From NCBI RefSeq assembly GCF_037392515.1, contig NC_090283.1, forward strand, positions 30,644,249 through 30,708,248: a stretch of DNA of 64,000 bases, written 5' to 3'. The notes beneath the pieces were generated by a model. That model ran no database searches, had not been told where the DNA came from, and saw only the letters and a program-made list of their open reading frames with translations. Shown here piece by piece: positions 60,701 through 64,000 of the stretch. Both the position numbers and the translations under genes were made by a program. The stretch's first letter is position 1. Every line of letters starts with the position of its first letter. The stretch is from Haliotis asinina (lineage: Eukaryota > Mollusca > Gastropoda > Lepetellida > Haliotidae).

Positions 60701-63700
60701 TTTCACTGTAGACCATTTTTTCCACTAATTTTCTTGCATCTGTGCATGGTCAGGGTTTTCAGGGTCAAATCACACACTACTGACTGAAAATTGTAAATCT
60801 GAATTTTCATGTCATACGCCAGTCACCTAACAAGGGGGATAACTGCATGAACAGCTTTGCTTTGAATGAAATCCATGTGGTGATGCATTCTCAAAACATC
60901 CATTATTATTGTATCAACATTGATTCAATCCCACTTATCTCCACATTTCAACAATCGTACATTGAAAGAACAGTATATATGAGTGAAACAAGTCATCACC
61001 CTCAAATACTGCAAAACAACTGAAACAACAACATGAATCCACACAGACAAGACACATGCATGTATGCACACACACTACTCACCCCAAGCCATAACTTATG
61101 AACGATCCCTTATGTGAATTGTTTGACAAATAGTTGAAAAGGCATGGATCAAGGGCACATAACTCTTACTGGTCATCAAGTGCATGGAGTAAAACCAGTA
61201 AATTGAAGTTTGTTGTGTCTTCTGTAGAGGCATACCTTGTTCTTCTTGAGGAACTCCTCCTCAGGCATCAGGTTGTCTTCAGTCTTCTGCTTCTTGCTGG
61301 GGGGTTCGTCCTCAACAGGACCAGATGGTGGGGGTGGTGGCCCAGGGCGATGAGGAGGGCCTGGAGGCCCAGGCGGACCTGGGTATCCTTGTGGGGGGCC
61401 AGGATGCATGCCCATTGGTGGTCGCATGTGGGGACCTCGCATACCTGCAACACAGTAGCACCACGTGTCATCACACAAATACCTACAACAGCAGCTGAAG
61501 TTTCACACAGATACTCCTGATTTTCTCTTCAGCAGTATTTGTGTGCCATCTCTTCACATAGTGTGATAGTAGAAACTCAAGTCTCCATATGAAACAAACT
61601 ATACTTGAAACACAAATCATAAGATACTGCTCAGTGAGTGACATTTGCCCTAGCCTGGTCTCATATCCCTTCACCTACAACTGTAACATAAAATCTCTAA
61701 GTTGTGGATTGTCGTCAAGCTATAGCATACCTCAAGATGAGTTAATAATCGAAAATAACTGTATTAAACTATCTAAGAGAAGCTGCACCATGTGTTCTGG
61801 TGATAGCAGAAATGGCACCATGTGTTCTGGTAACAGCAGAAGCTACATGAACTCACCCATCATCATGGGAGGTCTGTGAGGCAAGACCATCACTCCTCCT
61901 GGCGGATGCATTGGCACTTGATGGGATACACGCATCTGTTGGGGTGGAGGCCTGGCAGGGGGCTGGGGAGGCGCTGGCTGTGAACCTGGGGGTGGAGGAG
62001 CGGACTTCGGAGGAGGAGGTGGTGGTGGGGCAGCACCTGCTTTAGGCATGGCAGGTCCAATCTTCTCTTTCTCTTCATCAGGCCTGAGAAGCATCATAAT
62101 GAGTGAGTGAGTTTAGTTTAACAACACACTCAGCAACGCTGCAGTATATGGCAGTGGTCTGTAAATAATTAAGTCTGGACCATTGATCCACTGATCAACA
62201 GCATGTCACCTCTTACAACAACAATAGTTGGGTTCGTGAATACCTATTCTACACCAGTTCTTCACGGGTTGATACACATTATATAGGAAACGGGTCATAA
62301 AACAAGTGGTGAAAACAAGTCCAGTATGCATGCAGCTGTCAAGTTACAGGCTTCTCTTTAAGCAGTGACTTCTGTTTAAGCAGGTACAGATAAATCAGAT
62401 ACTGACTAGTTTGAAAGCATGAGATGATACTGCATTAAAGTTGATATTGACAGATTCTTTCTGAACAATTCAGTTGCCACAAAGACAACAAACATCAAAG
62501 CAAATGCCAGTAGGAAGCTGTACTTACAGCAGTCCCTTGACCTTGTGTATGGTGGCAATCTGCTCCTCAATAGAGATGTTCTCCCTTGCCCTCTGTGACA
62601 CTTTCTCCATGGAAGCTGTGTGGCCGTCCCACACGATCTTGGATCGCTCCTTCTTGTCTTCCTCTCCGATCTGAATAAAGCCACATAGTTGCTAAACTGC
62701 TTGACATAGGACGTTCAAACTTACCAGCAGCCCTGAAAACAACTCAATGGGCTGTGTAGATATATGTTGCACAGAACACTTTTAAGAGATAGATCAGATG
62801 CTATCCCGAGAATGATCAGACAATGTCAATGTGATCTATGCAGAAACATCTCCCAGCTTGAACATGTCACTTGACATTATTTCTAGTTGAGTGTAGTGTT
62901 AATGAATGGATTGACTGGCAAATATTATGGGACTGAAATAATTTCAGTCAGAGAATCTAGCATGGAGAACAACCTGTTTTTCTCAGTGTCTCTGTCACCA
63001 GTAGCTTGAGAGAAGTATGCCTAATGCCATACCAACAAAACAAGGTGAGGAAGGTGAACTACTGTGTAATTTGAGACACTGAAAGTACCTTGGTTTAAGG
63101 TCTGTCAGCGTTGTGAACTTGTGAACAATCATAGACCTTTTGCAGGTGATATTGATTCATCCATGATAGCATCACAGACACATGTATGAGAAAGTACCAT
63201 AGTTAGAACTGAAATCTACAATGACCTAAACAGTTCAAATATTCAAGTGAACTATGCATATTTGATCAAATTGGTACTGAAGCATATAATATGGCGTGTT
63301 CATTTATAAAACAAAGCCAGATTCCATTCCCAAAAGGTTACATATACATCAGGACAAAATGCTACACAAAGTAAATATGAGAGAGAGGTCCCTGTGTTTG
63401 TTGTTTTGCCTAGATTGTAGAGTGTAGGTATATTGTTCTGTTCCAAAGTGTTAAAGTGAGGTTCTGTGAAGATCTATGACCCAAACCTCTGACCCCGCTG
63501 CAGGTATTTACTTTCAGAATAGGGAGGTGTAGAGAGCTTGCATTTAGGCAAAATGTCCGTCAGATACAGTGGGATTGACCACTAAAGCATTTGCAGGATA
63601 AGGTTAAAAGTTGAATTCAACTCTTGCCGTTTTGTTTGTTGTTTAACACTGCACACAGCAAGTGTCCAACTATGAGATGGAAGTCTTGACTAGACAATCC

Positions 63701-64000
63701 AGTAACTGATATCACAAGTGTCATCTATACAACTGGGATACAAACACATGCGTCAGCTAATTCAGTGGGGTCTGACCATCCAATTCTGTCACTGCTTATG
63801 TCAAGCATGAGTTGTGGAAGGCCGATTTTAACTGGTATCTAAGGTTGATCTAACTATGACGTTCCCACCTGTTTAATGAAACACACTGGTAGTGTTAACT
63901 GATAATTCAGGTATCCCAGCTGTATAGCAATTTTGTACTAAGTAACTCAATGTTGGTGTTACCTTTTTACCAATCTGTGTCTCCTCTGTGCCAACACCAA
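57785..64000 (-). CDS. SF3A1: splicing factor 3A subunit 1, C-terminal half (partial, runs off the window)
   Basis: Minus-strand exons in order: 64000-63963 (partial), 62670-62528, 62083-61857, 61444-61236, 59610-59509, 58887-58816, 57886-57785. GT-AG and phases fit throughout, giving 296 visible residues. The first exons give GTEETQIGKK and the KIVWDGHTASMEK segment. A long proline-rich stretch follows, then PPSKKQKTEDNLMPEEEFLK, which is diagnostic. Last comes the C-terminal ubiquitin-like domain (IKVAVPNVPDKPEWKL, ESLGMPAGKQKLQYE, GIFIKDSNTLAFYNF). The protein ends in the conserved LALKERGGRKK. SF3A1 is part of the U2 snRNP SF3a complex, and its ubiquitin-like domain contacts U1 stem-loop 4 RNA. 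The N-terminal SURP domains lie beyond the window. The gene converges with TM9SF2. Confidence 0.97.
58120..58620. mobile_element. pogo/Tigger-like MITE, 501 bp, in SF3A1 intron
   Basis: Ends 'cagtcgaacaccgttgcg' and (reverse complement) 'cagttgaacactgctctc' are flanked by TA (58118-58119 and 58621-58622). The interior repeats 'tttcttggtcccagc' and 'tttcttggtcccgac'. No transposase is present. A fragment of the same family lies at 22260-22395. Confidence 0.85.
59131..59362. repeat. palindromic dispersed repeat in SF3A1 intron
   Basis: 'actaatcctgcacttattgc' near 59259 is mirrored by 'gcaataagtgcaggaag' and 'gtgcaggattagtt' at 59316-59353. A third partial copy ('cttatcctgcactacttact') lies at 59134. 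It is a hairpin-forming MITE or foldback element. Confidence 0.7.
59611..61235. other. SF3A1: long SF3A1 intron, nothing else recognised
   Basis: No second gene, array or clear transposon was found. The ORF at 59785-60069 has no recognisable domain. Confidence 0.4.
62098..62285 (-). mobile_element. SINE of the second family, 14 bases from an SF3A1 acceptor
   Basis: Minus-strand copy: on the plus strand it starts 'gagtgagtgagtttagttta' and includes 'ctgtaaataattaagtctgg' and 'gatccactgatcaacagcat'. It has the same orientation as SF3A1, and its (ctca)n tail runs up to the acceptor at 62084-62086. Confidence 0.88.
62671..63962. other. SF3A1: SF3A1 intron
   Basis: Nothing is recognised apart from a SINE in its 5' part (63612-63850). 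Confidence 0.5.
63612..63850 (-). mobile_element. SINE of the second family, diverged
   Basis: Shares 'gtttaacactgcacacagca', 'tagacaatccagtaactgat' and 'ggtctgaccatccaattctg' with the minus-orientation copy at 62098. It lies in an SF3A1 intron. Confidence 0.75.

Noticed and set aside
61134-61520. 128-aa plus-strand ORF
   Set aside because: Antisense of the proline-rich SF3A1 exon 61236-61444, which is G-rich on this strand and so free of stops.

Overview
This is a eukaryotic nuclear window. It has AT-rich intergenic DNA, genes with many GT-AG introns, and dense dispersed repeats. Several copies of tRNA-derived and related SINEs end in a CTCA/TGAG-repeat tail of the kind I associate with gastropod molluscs (abalone- or limpet-like). 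That placement is inference; no marker gene here settles the species.

Layout. Positions 1-9.4 kb hold no confident host gene. They contain an AT microsatellite, a 69/54-bp minisatellite array, a small MITE and two groups of minus-strand ORFs that look like remnants of a virus or large DNA transposon (2.4-3.9 kb and 6.1-8.0 kb). From 9.46 to 21.44 kb lie two plus-strand, innate-immunity-type genes that I could splice in frame from end to end. The first is a 6-exon CARD plus coiled-coil protein of 234 aa. The second is a 7-exon TRIM-like protein of 715 aa with RING-like, B-box 1, B-box 2, coiled-coil and SPRY-like parts. Between them sits a decayed DIRS-type tyrosine-recombinase retrotransposon with inverted terminal repeats. 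A SINE is inserted in its right end with a 12-bp target duplication.

From 21.5 to 36.9 kb I see mainly mobile DNA: a 4.1-kb element bounded by TTAA and inverted repeats that contains a ~208-bp tandem array, a deleted mariner, Penelope-like (GIY-YIG) fragments, several minisatellites, microsatellites and SINEs.

From 36.94 to 55.58 kb is a complete TM9SF2 (nonaspanin) gene: 17 exons, 657 aa, plus strand. Its 6.8-kb first intron holds two adjacent Harbinger-like elements, one of which carries a broken Myb/SANT-like gene on the opposite strand. From 57.79 kb to the window edge is the 3' half of SF3A1 (splicing factor 3A subunit 1) on the minus strand. TM9SF2 and SF3A1 are convergent, and their candidate polyadenylation signals are about 230 bp apart.

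TM9SF2 and SF3A1 are housekeeping genes with no functional link. The CARD and TRIM-like genes may belong to one signalling pathway, but their adjacency is the only evidence here.
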